Shown: positions 1-13,210 of the stretch, piece after piece
Layout of the letters: each line of letters starts with the position of its first letter
How positions within the stretch are numbered: position 1 is the first letter of the stretch
Origin: Magnolia sinica
Taxonomy: Eukaryota > Streptophyta > Magnoliopsida > Magnoliales > Magnoliaceae
Direction of reading: 5' to 3'
DNA: 64,000 nucleotides
Assembly: GCF_029962835.1 (NCBI RefSeq)
Contig: NC_080577.1
Span: 5,828,001 to 5,892,000 of the forward strand
Position numbers and translations under genes: made by a program
Notes under the pieces: model-generated
What the model was told of the DNA's origin: nothing
Seen by the model: the letters and a program-made list of their open reading frames with translations, nothing else
Database searches by the model: none

Positions 1-1316
1 TGTTTAACTCAACTTATGTATATCTTACCTTAAGATATTCCTCTCAGACTTCATCAGGAGTCGTGACCATCATCCGCTTATTGTCCCATCTATATGACAA
101 AATCCACGAAGATATTCAGAGAACCCAAAACTCTCAAGATCATGAATTTGCAAAGAATCTAAAAAACAGAATCCAACTACCCTAATTCTGAGAAACAGTA
201 AAGTGAAATAGAAAAAAACCCTCATGGTGAAATCTATAACAAATCCAGAGATAGATCATTAAACTTCTAGACAATGAAACCATGTTGCAAAATCCATCAG
301 AAATTCAAAGAAAGCTTAGAGCTTTAGGATTTTAAAAACAGCATATTTGAAATATAAAGAAGAAATCCAATTACACATATCTATCAGAAATTCCAAGGAT
401 ATTCCAAACCACAAAAATTAGATGAGAGTAACCATAACAAAGATTTATAGAAAATAAAAAATCAACTAACATTGAACCTACATGAAACTATATATGTATT
501 TCAAATGCATGCCCCATTCACCATCAACCAGTGGGTATTTGGGCATGCCATGGAAATCCCGAAGCCATGACAGCCAGCTAGATAGGCCAAACGCATCTCA
601 GAGGGCCTATTTCGTCGGTGATGACAGGGGTAGATAATCAGGCCTGAAATTTCATCATGCCTTTCTTAGACGCTAGAATAAACCCACATTTTCTAGAACA
701 TGCAGGACCTCAAATCATGTACATAAAGGCATTTCATGCCCGGACGTGAGGAAGAAGACCTACCTCAGCCCTCAGGCACCATCAGCTTGCGATGGCAACG
801 CCCTTTCAATGAAATTACCTCTGCGACCAACATACAACCCTAAATAACGGTGATTTCACGCCAAAAACACGATCCCCGCCATCTCTCCCGCCAGCGTGAT
901 GCCCCGAGAAATTCCATCCTATAGTTCGTATGATGGACTGCGGAGGGAAGAGGGATGGGCTCGATGAGTGATCGAAAAATTGTGAATTATCCAAGAAAGA
1001 ATTTCGTACTCCCTCTCAGTCTCGTCCGAATCCATCGGAAATTTACAATCTATTTTAATCCCTCGCCATCCAAACATACCGTTATACGGATAGGAGGGAT
1101 TTTATAATCCTATCCCTTCTCCTCCCTCCTAAGTCCGCGGGTCAAATACACCCTAACTTTCTTGCATGCCCCGTGGACTCAGCTCGGCATGGGCCACGAT
1201 CTAGCTCACGTGGGATGCCTTGGCACGTGCGGACGTCTTATTTGAGTCCATGCGCGAAGCTGTTCCGACCCAAGAAGTTTTGAACGCTATTCGTTCAGTC
1301 ACCACTTTTTCTTCCG
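1..1316. other. Non-coding stretch, no gene recognised
   Basis: No open frame here has recognisable protein features. The part near 720-960 is GC-richer than its surroundings. It could be a 5' leader of a minus-strand gene lying off the left edge, because a donor-like GGTAGG can be read on the minus strand near 760, but nothing confirms it. Around 1060-1155 lies a short palindromic fragment built on GGAGGGAT/ATCCCTCC, related to the 'GGATTAGGAGGGAT' MITE family seen intact near 40.6 kb. Confidence 0.35.
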
Positions 1317-1366
1317 GTGTGATCTTGAGCTACCTTATTTTTGGGATCAGAACTAAAATAAACTCG

Positions 1367-1476
1367 AAAAATGCATGAACGGTGTGGATAAAACACACGC
1401 ATCATGGTGGGCCTCACAGAGTAGCGTCCAGTAGCGAGCTGCTACTGGCAGTGTCAGTAGGCAATCCGCGTCCGTT
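1367..1476 (+). repeat. Right-end fragment of a Mutator-like MITE
   Basis: The stretch begins with the shared core ('GAACGGTGTGGATAAAAC', then 'CATGGTGGGCC') and runs into a terminal sequence ending in GCAATCCGCGTCC. That matches the right terminus of the full-length elements at 18.0 and 35.3 kb. The left arm is missing. Confidence 0.6.
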
Positions 1477-2189
1477 CCGTTTGGCGGAAGTGCCCCCAAA
1501 GCTCATATCGCCACCCTACATTTAAAATAGGGCGCTCGAGCCGAGAAATTCGAGAAGACGTTGGCGGCTGCTGACGTCGATTTTAGTCACGCACTATCGA
1601 GCCAAGATCTTTGCCATGGAATTCGTGCCAAGTAAACCCAGCTTCTTAAATAGCCCCAACCATCTTGGGTTAAAGAGAAAAGCTTTGATACTCTGGCAGA
1701 CGATGACTTACCATGCAAAAGCGCATTTGTCGCTGTATATGTGGAGAGCTATCAACTCAATCCAACTGTTAAATTAGAGGACCCCACTGAACATTATTTT
1801 CAGGTTTCTCTGATCGTTGCATGATTCAAATTTTATATATGTACAAAAAATACATTATTTGAAGTTTTTTAACGGTTCAGATTTTTATGGGTTATTTGAA
1901 AAGGAACAGTAACGGCATGCATGTGTTCTAAAATCTGCACTCTGCTAGTGTACGTAATAACTCTCTGCCAAGGCAGGAACGAGACTATTCCTCGTTCGTT
2001 CTCTACTATTCGCGTTCCCCGAACCGAACCGGACGGTTTCTAAGAAATAAGAAGCGAACTCGCGCGACTGTACTTTTCATGTGCTTGCCATTCACTCGTG
2101 CAAGGATGGGACACGTGTGCGATATGCAATCCCCTCATCAGGTGGGTCGCACTAAAATTGGATTTTTTTTTTCTAAGTGGGAAATGGAT

Positions 2190-2725
2190 GTAGGTTGCCT
2201 GCGAAAGCCTTTGGCAGTAACCTTCCTGCCACTGAAACTAGGCAGGGATAACCATGATGTTTGCGACAAAATCCACTTGGTCCATCCGGTTTTCTCCATC
2301 ATATTAAGTTACGGGCCAAAAACTAAAGTAGATCTAAAACTCAAGTGATCCACACGATGGAAAATGGTGAAAATTAAACTTTTATGGTTGTAGGGGCAAT
2401 AAAAGTTCTGTTTTAGGCTAATATTTTTGTGATTTTAGTTCATCCCAACAGGAATGACCCTTTAAAAGGTTTAAAAGGTGTAGACGGCATATATATACAT
2501 CGCACTGGATGTAGGGAGGTTTCAATGGCAGGTATTTCAGTGACCAGTTTTCCTGTTTGTGGCCCACTTGGGTTTTGGATCTGACACATTTTTTTTGTCA
2601 TGTTTTGACATGATTTGGAAAAACAGATGAACCGGATGGATTTGTCACAAAAGTCACGGTGGGCCTCACCTAGCTTTTGGTCCCAGGAAGTTCATGCGAA
2701 AGACAGTGTCCGTTGAAAACCAAAC
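2190..2725. repeat. Palindromic MITE, GGATGYAGRTT end type
   Basis: The left end (GGATGTAGGTTGCCTGCGAA) resembles the left end of the intact element at 33864. The interior carries the paired 'GGTTTTCTCCATCATATTAA...' and '...CGGATGGATTTGTCACAAA' arms around a diverged core. The right end is eroded and no target duplication could be read. Confidence 0.5.
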
Positions 2726-3129
2726 TACTTCGTACTTGTGATGTGCGGCGCATGAAGAGTGAGCGAAGAGTGCTTTTGCTCTTAAATGATTTTAACGGTT
2801 CGTAACCATTGTGATATTACCTGGAAAAATTAATAAACATATTGTCGACAGAATATCGCGTGATCTTGAAAATCTCGGCAGTGATAATTTTTACTGTTTT
2901 ATCGCAAAATTAGTAGGGATCTTATCAAAATAAATATCTAAAAGCTTAGTTTATTTCATTTTTACATATTATTCAAAATTGAAAATTTATTTATTAGCTT
3001 ATAATACAATTTCCTGTTAATATTTTATTTTCAGCTATATTTGTGCTGAAAAAATAAAAATAAAATCTGAATATCCCTCCAGAAATTTCAACTTAGAGAA
3101 ATAGCTCTGTATCTTTTAAAACGTTTGGC

Positions 3130-3612
3130 CATATTATGGGACGCACCTTCGGTGGATCCTAACTGTGGGATCCACAGAGATGTATATGCCTTACATCCAT
3201 GCCGTCCATCCATTTCGACAGCTCATTTTAGGCTATGATCCAAAAAAAGAAGCAGATCGTCATCTCAGCCGGAGCACAAGCACACCATAGTGGTGATTGA
3301 ATATCTATCATTAAAAACTTCTTGGGAGCACTGGAATGTTTATTTTCCATCCAACTTATTAATAATGTCACAAAAACCCAGAAGAAGGGACCACACAAAT
3401 ATTAACTGGATCGAAAAAATTTGTGGCCCACAAAGCTTTTAATAGTCAATCACCACTGTATCCGGTGTTGTGGTCCACTTGAGCTTTGGATATACTTAAA
3501 TTTTGAACAAAACACCTAAAATGAGCTGAATAAATTGATGGAAGGCATGGATAAACCACAAAAATTAACAGTTAGCCCAACAGAGTTCAGTAAGTACGAT
3601 GAGTAACTCCAT
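3130..3612. repeat. Palindromic MITE core copy, eroded ends
   Basis: The left arm reads 'GCCGTCCATCC...AGCTCATTTTAGG' and the right arm reads back 'AAAATGAGCTGAATAAATTG'. A central part resembles 'TGGATCAAGCTGATATTTGTG'. This is the same foldback layout as the intact elements, but the terminal GCGGATT motif is not clear at either edge. Confidence 0.55.
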
Positions 3613-3635
3613 GCGCGGTACAATTTCACCCTAAG

Positions 3636-3880
3636 GGCCTGTTTGGCAGGGGGAATCCCATGGGATTAGAAGGGATAGGATGGATTTTAAGGTAATGATG
3701 GTGGTGACAGTGGATTGGTTTAGGATCCATGGGATTGCAATATCCCGGGATAAGTTAACTGGGTCTGTTTGGCACGCCCGGCATATCCCGAGATTTTACC
3801 TTCCAATCCGTCCAGCCAAGGGATGGGATCAATTTTAAGGTAATGATGGTGATGTCAGTGGATTGTTTTAAAGGCTTGTT
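3636..3880. repeat. GGGCCTGTTTGG-type MITE fragment
   Basis: It starts at GGGCCTGTTTGGCAGG and contains the 'GGGATTAGAAGGGATAGGATGG', 'TAAGGTAATGATGGTG' and 'ATCCCGGGAT' modules that also build the elements at 28.4-29.0 and 40.64-41.06 kb. The 'TAAGGTAATGATGG' module occurs twice (near 3690 and 3838), so this may be two overlapping or nested copies. Confidence 0.55.
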
Positions 3881-4379
3881 TGGTTTTCCCAAATAATAGT
3901 AAATGAGCTGCAATGGGCAATTATGACTTTTCACAAGCATTTGTTTTTTAATGTATTCGGCTGTATTACAGGGCGGCTGCAGTTGGAAGGATTTGGATCC
4001 TTTATAGTTGCCGAATCCACTACAAATGCAGGTACTCGAGGATTGCATCTGACGCTCGAATTTTGCCGTCTGAAATGTTTACGGTGGTCCGTGGGACACC
4101 AATGCACGGTAGTGTATAACGCTCGGTTTTAAACTATGAAAGGCTTCTCCATTCATACATACGTTCTAGAAATCGTCTTCCCAGCAAGATGAGACTGACG
4201 GATTCACCACCCAGGTATGATCGTCTAGGAGCTAGCCCTGTATTCAGAAATTCTCCTTTCCGATTGTTACATTGATGCTTCCCCTCCATGCATGGTGATA
4301 TTCTTCCTTGTCAATCTACATACTAACCATCCCTATCTCTTTGTTTAACAGACTGTGAAGGTTAGATCTTACTTCTAGA

Positions 4380-4860
4380 TGTGAGACTTAATCTATATGC
4401 GAAATAGGCCCACGAATCTATCTGTGCATGGGACATGACAATCGGATAGCTTACCTAGCTAAGACGCCGCCATGGAAGCCGGATAAGAATACCAGAATAC
4501 TTGTAGAGTTTAGGATCTTCCTCTCCTTCACACCCTTTCTGCAATTCACAAGATGAGACTCGAATTTCTGCTGTGGTGTAGGATCGGGGACCCAACTCTC
4601 TTTTATAGAATCTGTGGAGAGAGTTTGAAACCTATCATAACTCTCTCTCCCACGCTCCACATTGTAGCATCCTAGTGCAACTCAAATTGCTGTCAGCGTA
4701 AGACAGCTATAGCATTCTAGCCCTAGTACGCAGAACTGCACAGATAGACTGCGCAGCGCATCACCTGAAGTGGGGCCCACTGGTTTACTCAATCATCCAG
4801 TCTGAATGTATGACAATCCAGACCGTTGATCAGTGAGGCCCACTAAATAGAGTTCTTACA
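4380..4860 (-). repeat. 3' LTR of the copia element
   Basis: On the plus strand it opens TGTGAGACTTAATC and closes AGTTCTTACA, giving TG...CA ends. It matches 11402-11891 almost throughout, with one 7-bp length difference near 4444. The polypurine tract (minus-strand AGTGGGAGAA, plus positions 4861-4870) lies directly inside it, which fixes this copy as the 3' LTR. Confidence 0.92.
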
Positions 4861-4870
4861 TTCTCCCACT
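4861..4870 (-). other. Polypurine tract of the copia element
   Basis: The minus strand reads AGTGGGAGAA directly against the 3' LTR. This is the expected priming site for plus-strand DNA synthesis in Copia elements. Confidence 0.85.
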
Positions 4871-7800
4871 TGGGCCTCATTGAGCAATGTTAATGATAGT
4901 CATATATAATAATTTTGTAAACAAGTTTTGATATTTTAAGAAAATATCTAAATGGTTAACCAATGAAAATAGTTAGACAGTTTGAGTAATGCTATTCAAT
5001 CTAGTCCATCAAGACAGTCAGTATCGAAATGCGGTAGTCATCACAACATTTAGGCGAAGTGAGTCTAAGCGCGATCGCAAATATTTTCAATCTTAACGAC
5101 ATAGATCACGAACTAGGAAATGTGGTATAAGGATTACACACTTTAGTGTAATGTTATGTGCATATCCTTAAGAGGTCCTGAAGCTTTTACATGTTTCCAA
5201 CGAGACACGACTGTAGTTCTACTTACTCAAAATTTACACACATATATAGAGAAGCAGAAATAAATCTTTATATCAAAATCATTCAAACAAACTATATAAA
5301 ACGAGATCTCTAAGTATCTGTAAAAATCAAAGTACGCACAACTCCCACTAACTGAAAATATCTGTGGGATTAATGACTCTCATGGATGTTACATGCTCTT
5401 GAAATGACGTGATAGGAAGCCCTTTAGTGAGCGGATCTGCAATCATCTGCTTAGTGCCGATGAATTTCACAGACACTTGATGATTCTGAACCCTTTCCTT
5501 TACAAGAAGATACTTAATATCGATATGCCTCGACCTTGACGAATGCTTGTTGTTACTAGAGAAGAAAATAGCAGTCGAATTATCGTAAAATATTCTCAAT
5601 GGTTTCGGGATATGTTCCAGTACCCGCAAACCTGAGAAGAAACTCTATAACCATAATGCCTGATTAGATGCCTTATGGCAGACAATAAATTCAGCTTCCA
5701 TAGTGGATGAGGCTGTGGTAGATTATTTCACGCTTTTTCACGACATAGCTCCTCCCACCATCATAAAGATGTATCCTGAAGCAGACTTCTTAGTATCAAC
5801 GTAGCCTGCGAAGTCTGCATCTGAATATCCGATCAACTCCAACTGATCAGACCTTTTGTATGTGAGTCCGAAGTCTTTCGTTCTCTGAAGATACTGTAAT
5901 ACTTTCTTTGCAACTATCTAATGTTGCATTTCTGGATTAGATAGATATCTTCCCAACATTCCAGTGACAAAGGTAATGTCCGATCGCGTACAGACTTGAG
6001 TATACATGATGCTCCCTACTACTGATGCGTACAAAAATTCTTTCATTCGATTCTTTTCTAAATCATTCTTTGGACACTGAAATAAACCATATTTGTCGCC
6101 CTTCACAATGGGCGACTTTCCTGAAGCACAATTTTGCATGTCATACCTTTCGAGTACCCTAGTAATATAGGCCCCCTGTGACAAGCTGAGCAGTCCAAGT
6201 GTTCTGTCACGGCGAATCTCAATGCCGATGACGTAAGAAGTTTCACCAAGGTCTTTCATTTCAAACCTTTGAGATAAAATTTCTTGGTGTCGCTCAACAT
6301 CCTGGTATCACTGCTAGCTAACAGAATGTCATCAACATATAAAATCATCATAACGAACTTACTCCCACTGGTTTTAATGTAGATACATTCATCTGCAGTG
6401 TTTTCTATAAAGTTATATGAAGAAATTACTTCATGAAACTTAAGGTACCACTGTCGCGATGCCTGTTTCAACGCATAGATGGACTTCTTAAGTTTGCAAA
6501 CCAAATGTTCTGAGCCAGTAGCTACAAAACCTTCGGGCTGCAACATGTACACATTCTCATTCAGATCCCTATTGAGAAATGCAATCTTTACATCCATCTG
6601 ATGTAACCCTAAATCCATATGAGCTACAAGAGCCATTATGATCCTAAATGAGTCTTTCTTGGATACTGGTGAGAAAGTCTCCTTAAAGTCAATGCTCTCG
6701 CGTTGGTTAAAACCCTTAGCAACAAGTTTGGCTTTATATCGTTTGACATTACCTTTGGAGTCCCGTTTGGTTTTAAGTATCCATTTACAACAATCGACCT
6801 TATTCTAGTGTGTAACTCTACAAGATCCCATACTTTATTGTCCTGCATGGATTTCAACTCATCTTTCATGACATTAAACCAACGAGAAGGATCAATACTT
6901 TATTTGACTTGTGTAAAAGACTCAGGATCCTTTTTCACCCTTATGTCAAAGTCGTGTTCCTATAAGTATACGATGCAATCGTCTCGATTTACAGGCCTTC
7001 TCTCTCTTTCAGATCTTTTTAATGGTTCAGTTTGTTGGGTCTGATCTTGATTTTCGTCATCAGTAGCTTGTATATAAGGTTCTATGTGGTGCTTTGCAGT
7101 GATTGCAGAATTGACTGCATCATTAATGTCCACGTGATCTGGATTGACTATGACAGGAGTCACAGTCCTTTGTTCCTTAAATACAAAATTTCTTATATTC
7201 GTGCTCCCACTATTTTCAGTGTCCTTAATGAATCTGGCATTCCCAGTCTCAACAATCCTGATGGAGTGGGAAGGACAGTAGAATCGATAGCCTTTTGATC
7301 TTTCTGGGTATCCAATGAAGAAACAATTTATGGTTCTAGGGTCAAGCTTCTTTTCATGCGGGTTATAAATTTTGGCCTCAATAGAACAACTCCAAACATG
7401 TAGATATCGGAGACTTGGTTTTCTCCCATTCCACAACTCAAAAGGAGTTTTTCTTACTGCTTTGCTGGGAACCATGTTTAATATATGAACTGCAGTTTTG
7501 ATCGCATCACCCCACAGAGATTCTGGCAATATTGAATTGCTGACCATACTTCGCACCATATCTATAAGGGTGCGATTACATCTCTCAGCACTCTGGAGTA
7601 CTGGGCATAGTGTACTGAGCAACAATGCCATAATCCTGCAGGTATTTAGCGAATGACCCTGAGTTACATCCTGATTCGTTATATCTGCCATAGTATTCAC
7701 CACCACGGTCAGATCTGACAACTTTGTTTCTCTTATTGAGTTGATTTTCAACCTCGGCCTTATGGATTTTAAAAGCATCCAGGGCATCTGATTTCTCACT

Positions 7801-10800
7801 GATAAGGTATACGTACCCAAAGCGAGAGTAGTCATCTATAAAGGTAATGAAATATTTGTGGCCACTCCATGAGGCTGTAGGGAATGGTTCACAGATATCT
7901 GTATGTATAACCTCTAATAGATCTACACTCCTAGTTACACCTTTCTTTCTCGTTCTAGTCTGTTTCCTTTTTATGCAATTAATGCATACTTTATAGTCAG
8001 AGAAGTCTAGAGAATGTAAAATTCTTTCTCGCAGAAGCCTGTTTAATCTCTCACGAGATATATGGCATAGCCGCCTGTGCCACAACATGGAGAAATTCTT
8101 ATAGTCTAGTTTTCGCTTGGATCCCACTACATTTCTATGTAAGCTATTAATATTATAGACGTGAGAGGCAATCAAGTCTAACTAGTACAAGTTGTTTACT
8201 AAAGAGCCGGTTCCAACTTTAATCGAATTAAAGTACATACTAAAACTTTTATATCTAAAGTGGAACGAATATCCCAATTTGTCTAAACAGGAAATTGAAA
8301 CTAAATTGCGCCTTATAGACGGCACACAGAATGTATTTACTAAATTCAAAAAATGACCAAACTTTAACTTAAGCCTATAGACTCCTATTGCCTCCACGTC
8401 AACTTTGACACCATTGCCTACGTATACTGAGCGCTTCGCATCAGTTGGTGGCCTGGCCTGTAGTAATTCCTGCATAGAAGTGCATATGTGAATAGTAGTT
8501 CCTGAATCTATCCACCTGAAATCTGCTGACACATTGGTCAGATTAGATTCAAAACAGACAAGAACAGAATGATTATCTTTCTTTATGAGCCAATCCTTAA
8601 AACTTTCGCATCTTTCTTTAGATGACCCGCCTTTTTACAAAAGAAGCACGGTTTGCCTTTAACCCGTTTGCGTTTAGATCCATTTCCAGATTGATTCTCA
8701 TAGTTTCCAGATAGAGGACCAAAAAATCCTTTATTAGAACCTTGTTTCCTTTTCCTTTTACCTTTATTCCCTTGCCCATGCCATTGTCCTAAAGTCAACA
8801 TATTAACATTTTGAACTTTTACCATCTGCCTGATCCTGTCTTCTTCTTGGACGCACTGAGTGATGAGTTCATCCAATGTCTACATGTCCTTTAGAGTTTT
8901 ATAGTTTACTAGGAACGTACCGAATTGGGGTAGTACGTTGTTCATGATCAAATGAACCAGTTGATCATCAGTGAGTATAAGCCCTAAAGTACGGATCTTA
9001 GAAACAACTTTGATCTGTTCTACAATGTATTCACGGATGTTGCCTTTTCCATCGTAGGACGAGTGAGTTAATTTATTCAGGAGAATGCCCACTTCAGATT
9101 TATCAGATTTCTTGAATCATTTTTCCATTTCAGTCAGGAAAACTTTGGCCTTGTCTGTTTCAGGCATGACACCCTTCAGCGATTCAGAAATTGAATACTT
9201 AATGACTTTCAGGCATGTATCATTTGATCTAAACTATGCAACCCATCGATTATATTCAGCTTCAGTGGCATTATTAGATGGCTTTGGCGGTTCTGGTGTT
9301 ATCAGGACAAGATCTAATTGAAGACAGCCCAGTACAACTTCAATGGCGTTCTTCCATTGAGCGTAATTAGATCCATTAGGGGCGGGGACTTGATTCCGAT
9401 TTATTGGAATTGAGACTGAAATAAAGGAGATACATATATACTCATATTAGTTCATAGTTTCACAAATCAATTTCGTGAATATAAACAAAATTATCAGGCA
9501 AAGTTAATCAATTCAATTGCTAAGGGAGACATCAACTGAATCATCCAAAATGAAAATGGGCTCAACCATCACATCCTGGTGAGAATCTGTTACATCATCA
9601 TCATTCCTCCTATGGGAGCTAATAACAACATGTTAATGATCCTCCTAAACATGAAGCTAAGCGATGTCAGTCATGTAAATTTGAGACACTCAACACCTGT
9701 GGGTTAGATGAGTCTTTCAGCTTTACATTACCAGCACAATTTACTTCACCCATTCACATGACCGCCAAACAGTAATCGTCTGTGTTTTCGTTACCGCATG
9801 CATGAAAAATGTGAACGCACTGTATGCAATCCTCTTATCCCAATGTTACAAGTCTGTACTTGTAGAATTTTCATTGATTGAGGTCACTATGGTGGCTAAC
9901 ATAACCGAATTCAATACTACAAATATTGACTTAGGATCGTGATTATAATTTTGCCTCAATGAATTATACTTAAATTAGTTTGATACGGCCCATAAGTTAG
10001 TTGATATTGACCCTTTTGGAAATAAAAAAACCTTAAATGAAACTTACGAATAGGTTTCAAACCATATATTCCAACGGTTTATATCAATTCCTAAAGATGG
10101 GTAATGGGCCAATGATAGGGCCGAATCAGTACTCTATAGTGTCAGGTCATTACAAATGAGTAAATCAAATCTAATTCATGATCAAACTAATAGACAGTCC
10201 AGATAAAAATTGTCCATATCCTCCTGAATGAGTAAGATTATATGCTCGTGAAGGAACTCATAGATGACCTTAATAAAATAATAGAACATTATTAAGTGGA
10301 CCACACACTTGGATAAATGGGCCCATAAATATACAAGGGCCTTGAATGAGTCCCAAAAGGATGAGCCTCACTTATGGTATGACTTGAATGGCCAGGATAT
10401 GAATAATGGTGCTCACATATGCAATCAGGGCCAAGATTCAGGTCCACTCCTGATCTGGAGATCCGGTACAGGCCCAAGAATCAGGACCACTCCAGAATTG
10501 GAAATCTCGTACAGGCCCAAAATTCTGGTCCAGTCCATATCTGGACATAATCATGGATCCATAGATGAACTCGAAATTACAAAATCGGGTCCGAAGACCC
10601 GATAACATATAAGGTCGCTGGATAACCTAAAGGCAGTGGGAATTCAACCGTTCTCGACTGTAAGAGAGAAGCTGCTGGAGAAAGCATGTCCAAGAGCTGC
10701 GCCGCCAGCATCTACTAGGAGGCCTTCTCCATGCGACGATGATGGTTGCCGTAGAGGGAGATGGAGGCGCTGGTAGTGACGAAGATGAAGATGCATGTGG

Positions 10801-10879
10801 TGATGGAGATGAAGATGCATAGCCGACCAATCACAGATGCCAGTTACAGCCTCCATGGCTATCTCTTAGCAATATATGT

Positions 10880-11340
10880 AAGGGCACATAAAATCCCCAA
10901 TTTGGGATTATCAGACTCCAATCTGAGCTTTGGAATTCGTATTTTGCAATCCCCAATTGCTATATTTGGGGTTTTGGAATCCGAAATCCCTAATTGCTTA
11001 AATCTGGATTTTGGGTATTGATCTGAAGTCCCCAATTTGGGATTTGGTATTCGAAAATTCCTAAATCGGGCTTTGAGGATTCAAAATTTCCAATAATACT
11101 GGATTTGGAGAATTTTGAAATCCCTAATTTTCTCAATTTGGGGATTCCTAATTGAAAATCCCCAATAGACATTTGGATTTGGGGATTTGAATTCGAAATC
11201 CCTAATTTTAGGGCTATTGGAACTAAGATCCCTAATCTGGATTTGGGGATTCCGATTTAAAAAATCCCTAATTACAACTGTTTTCAGGAATTCGAAAATC
11301 CCTGATGCAGATCTGTTTCAGAAATTTAAAATCTCTAATT
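10880..11340 (-). repeat. Degenerate AT-rich array in the copia leader
   Basis: A unit of roughly 40-50 bp recurs about eight times with variation. Each unit pairs 'TTTGGGGATT' with 'GAAATCCCTAATT'. The stretch lies between the primer-binding site and gag of the copia element, in its untranslated leader. Part of each unit is itself a short inverted repeat, so the leader RNA could fold. Confidence 0.7.
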
Positions 11341-11388
11341 TGATCTAATATAGCTGGATGCGATCATCCATACCTATGCACAGATGAT

Positions 11389-11399
11389 CTCTGATACCA
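11389..11399 (-). other. Primer-binding site, initiator Met-tRNA type
   Basis: The minus strand reads TGGTATCAGAG two bases inside the 5' LTR. This is the standard plant Copia primer site, complementary to the 3' end of initiator methionine tRNA. Confidence 0.9.
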
Positions 11400-11401
11400 A
11401 C

Positions 11402-11891
11402 TGTGAGACTTAATCTATATGTGGAATAGGCCCACGGATCTGTCTGTGCATGAGACATGGCGATCAGGGGTCGGATAGCTTACATAGCTGAGACGCCGCC
11501 TTGGAAGCCGGATAAGAATATCAGAATACCTGTAGAGCTTAGGATCTTCCTCTCCTTCACACCCTTTCTGCAATTCACAAGATGAGACTCAAATTTCTGC
11601 TGTGATGTAGGATCGGGGACCCAGCTCTGTTTTATAAAATCTGTGGAGTGAGAGTTTGAAACCCATCACAACTCTCTCTCCCACGCTCCACATTGTAGCA
11701 TCCTAGTGCAACTCAAATTGCTATCTGTGTAAGACAGCTATAGCATTCCAGCCCTAGTACGCAGAGCTGCGCAGATAGACTGCGCAGCGCATCACCTGAA
11801 GTGGGGCCCACTGGTCTACTCAATCATCCAGTCCGAATGTATGACAATCTAGACCGTTGATCAGTGAGGCCCACTAAATAGAGTTCTTACA
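11402..11891 (-). repeat. 5' LTR of the copia element
   Basis: Same sequence as 4380-4860 with about 30 differences by eye, mostly transitions. TG...CA ends are present. The minus strand would carry the element's promoter. Confidence 0.92.
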
Positions 11892-13064
11892 TTAGACTGT
11901 CAAATACCATCTTCACCACTACGTGTTCTATTGCAAATAGGATACTATACTTAAAGGTATGAGTTGTGATTGCTCTACGGTTTGTGATTATAGTTATTTT
12001 GCTGCGTTGAGTGGGTCCTCTGATTATGTTTATTAGGATGAACTCTCACAATCTGGTGGGTGGGTTCGTACCGTGAATTGATTTTTTGTTGGTATGTTAA
12101 GGAAGATAAAATGGTCCAGCCATCGCCAACTTTCAGTACAACTTCTGTGAAGGAGACATGTCTGATGAGTTGCATGTAAAGAAGTAGCCTCTTATAATGT
12201 TGCCTTTTATTATGGACCTTTGGATATACCGCTCATGGCGTATTTTGCCTGAACGGGGTGGTCATTGGTCATCTCTTTATTCCTTACCAGTTGTGGAATG
12301 TAGAGACATTACTGATGTTTAGTCCTTGGCAACCTCTAATTGTCCCACACGCCATGCGTAACATGCAGAGGATGCCGGCCGAAGTCAGCTCTTAAAACTG
12401 ATTGCTGCCTTTATAAAACCACACTTGTGTGGTTCGACACTATTCATTTAGGAGGAGTAGCTACTTGAATCTTCAGATGGATAGTTCACCTAGGAAAGGG
12501 GCATATTTGGCGATCTAGACGGCTGATCTTATCGGCCTGATTTTGGATGTCCTAAGGCTTTCGGAGTGGAAGATCCTCTCTGTCCACTATGAAAGATCTT
12601 CCGCACCTGCTGTTTGTTTTAGTAATGGTTTGTTTTATGCTACGGATCAAAGCGCTTTCCTATTTCGAAATGTTACAGTGCATTCCTCAGCCAACGTATG
12701 GGACACCCAAACCAAAACGATAATGTGGATAACCAAATCTTTGGATGTTTGTCTATACAACTTGTCCCCATGCATCATGGCCCTATGATCTGCAGAATAC
12801 TATACAATACTAAATAAAAACATAACATAAACTGTTCTCTACATGACGCACTATGTAATTGGTATTTCCCAATCAATGCACCATTAGGAATCTACATGCA
12901 TGATTTGTATCAATAAGTACTGCATGTTATATATAAATAGTTTGTACTCCTCTTAGTCATTGCAGTGAAAATAGAAATGAGGTAATGGACACCATAACAA
13001 TCCATGGGACGAACTCGTGAGGTCAAGCACATAGTACCTTTTCCCTATATATATATATATATAT
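11892..13064. other. Non-coding flank, no gene recognised
   Basis: A few frames of 60-80 codons exist, but none shows a domain, compositional bias or splice context that supports coding. A short (TA)n run sits at about 13046-13063, directly before the SINE. Confidence 0.4.
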
Positions 13065-13210
13065 TGGATCCTTACTCTTGTTGGTGTGGCAGACTCTCAG
13101 GAGTTTCAACACCCGGTTAAGGGTTCGAGTGTCCATAGGTGATGAAATCCCACTACCGCGTGAGTGTGGGAGGTGTGTGCGTGTGTTAAAAGAAAAAATA
13201 AAAATAAAAT
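13065..13210 (+). mobile_element. tRNA-derived SINE (copy 1)
   Basis: It reads GGATCCTTACTCTTG at the start. A box A-like TGGCAGACTCTCAGG and a box B-like GGTTCGAGT sit about 30 bp apart, followed by a 'GATGAAATCCCACTAC' body, a GTGTGTGCGTGTGTTAAAA tail and an A-rich end. The copy at 23773 has the same order and near-identical sequence. The two promoter boxes plus the A-rich tail point to a Pol III SINE. Confidence 0.75.

Larger units (their letters stand above)
4380..11891 (-). mobile_element. Ty1/copia LTR retrotransposon, full-length fossil
   Basis: The element is about 7.5 kb and reads on the minus strand. Its parts in coding order are: 5' LTR (11402-11891), primer-binding site, a long leader, gag with a CCHC-type knuckle (about 9430-8590), protease (about 8530-8190), integrase with its HHCC-like entry (about 8170-7000), reverse transcriptase (about 6870-5900, YVDD motif), RNase H (about 5640-5350), polypurine tract and 3' LTR (4380-4860). 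Integrase ahead of reverse transcriptase is the Copia order. The coding part is broken in roughly ten places, so the element is inert. The flanks read CTAGA before and TTAGA after, a likely 5-bp target duplication with one change. The LTRs differ at about 6% of sites by eye. That is some 2-3 million years at a grass-like rate and several times older at a slow woody-plant rate. Confidence 0.93.

Noticed and set aside
10627-10856. Histidine/serine-rich frames on the minus strand
   Set aside because: Low-complexity GATGAAGATG-type DNA in the leader of the copia fossil, open in several frames.
12543-12788. 81-codon plus-strand frame
   Set aside because: No domain, no splice context, and composition like the flanks.
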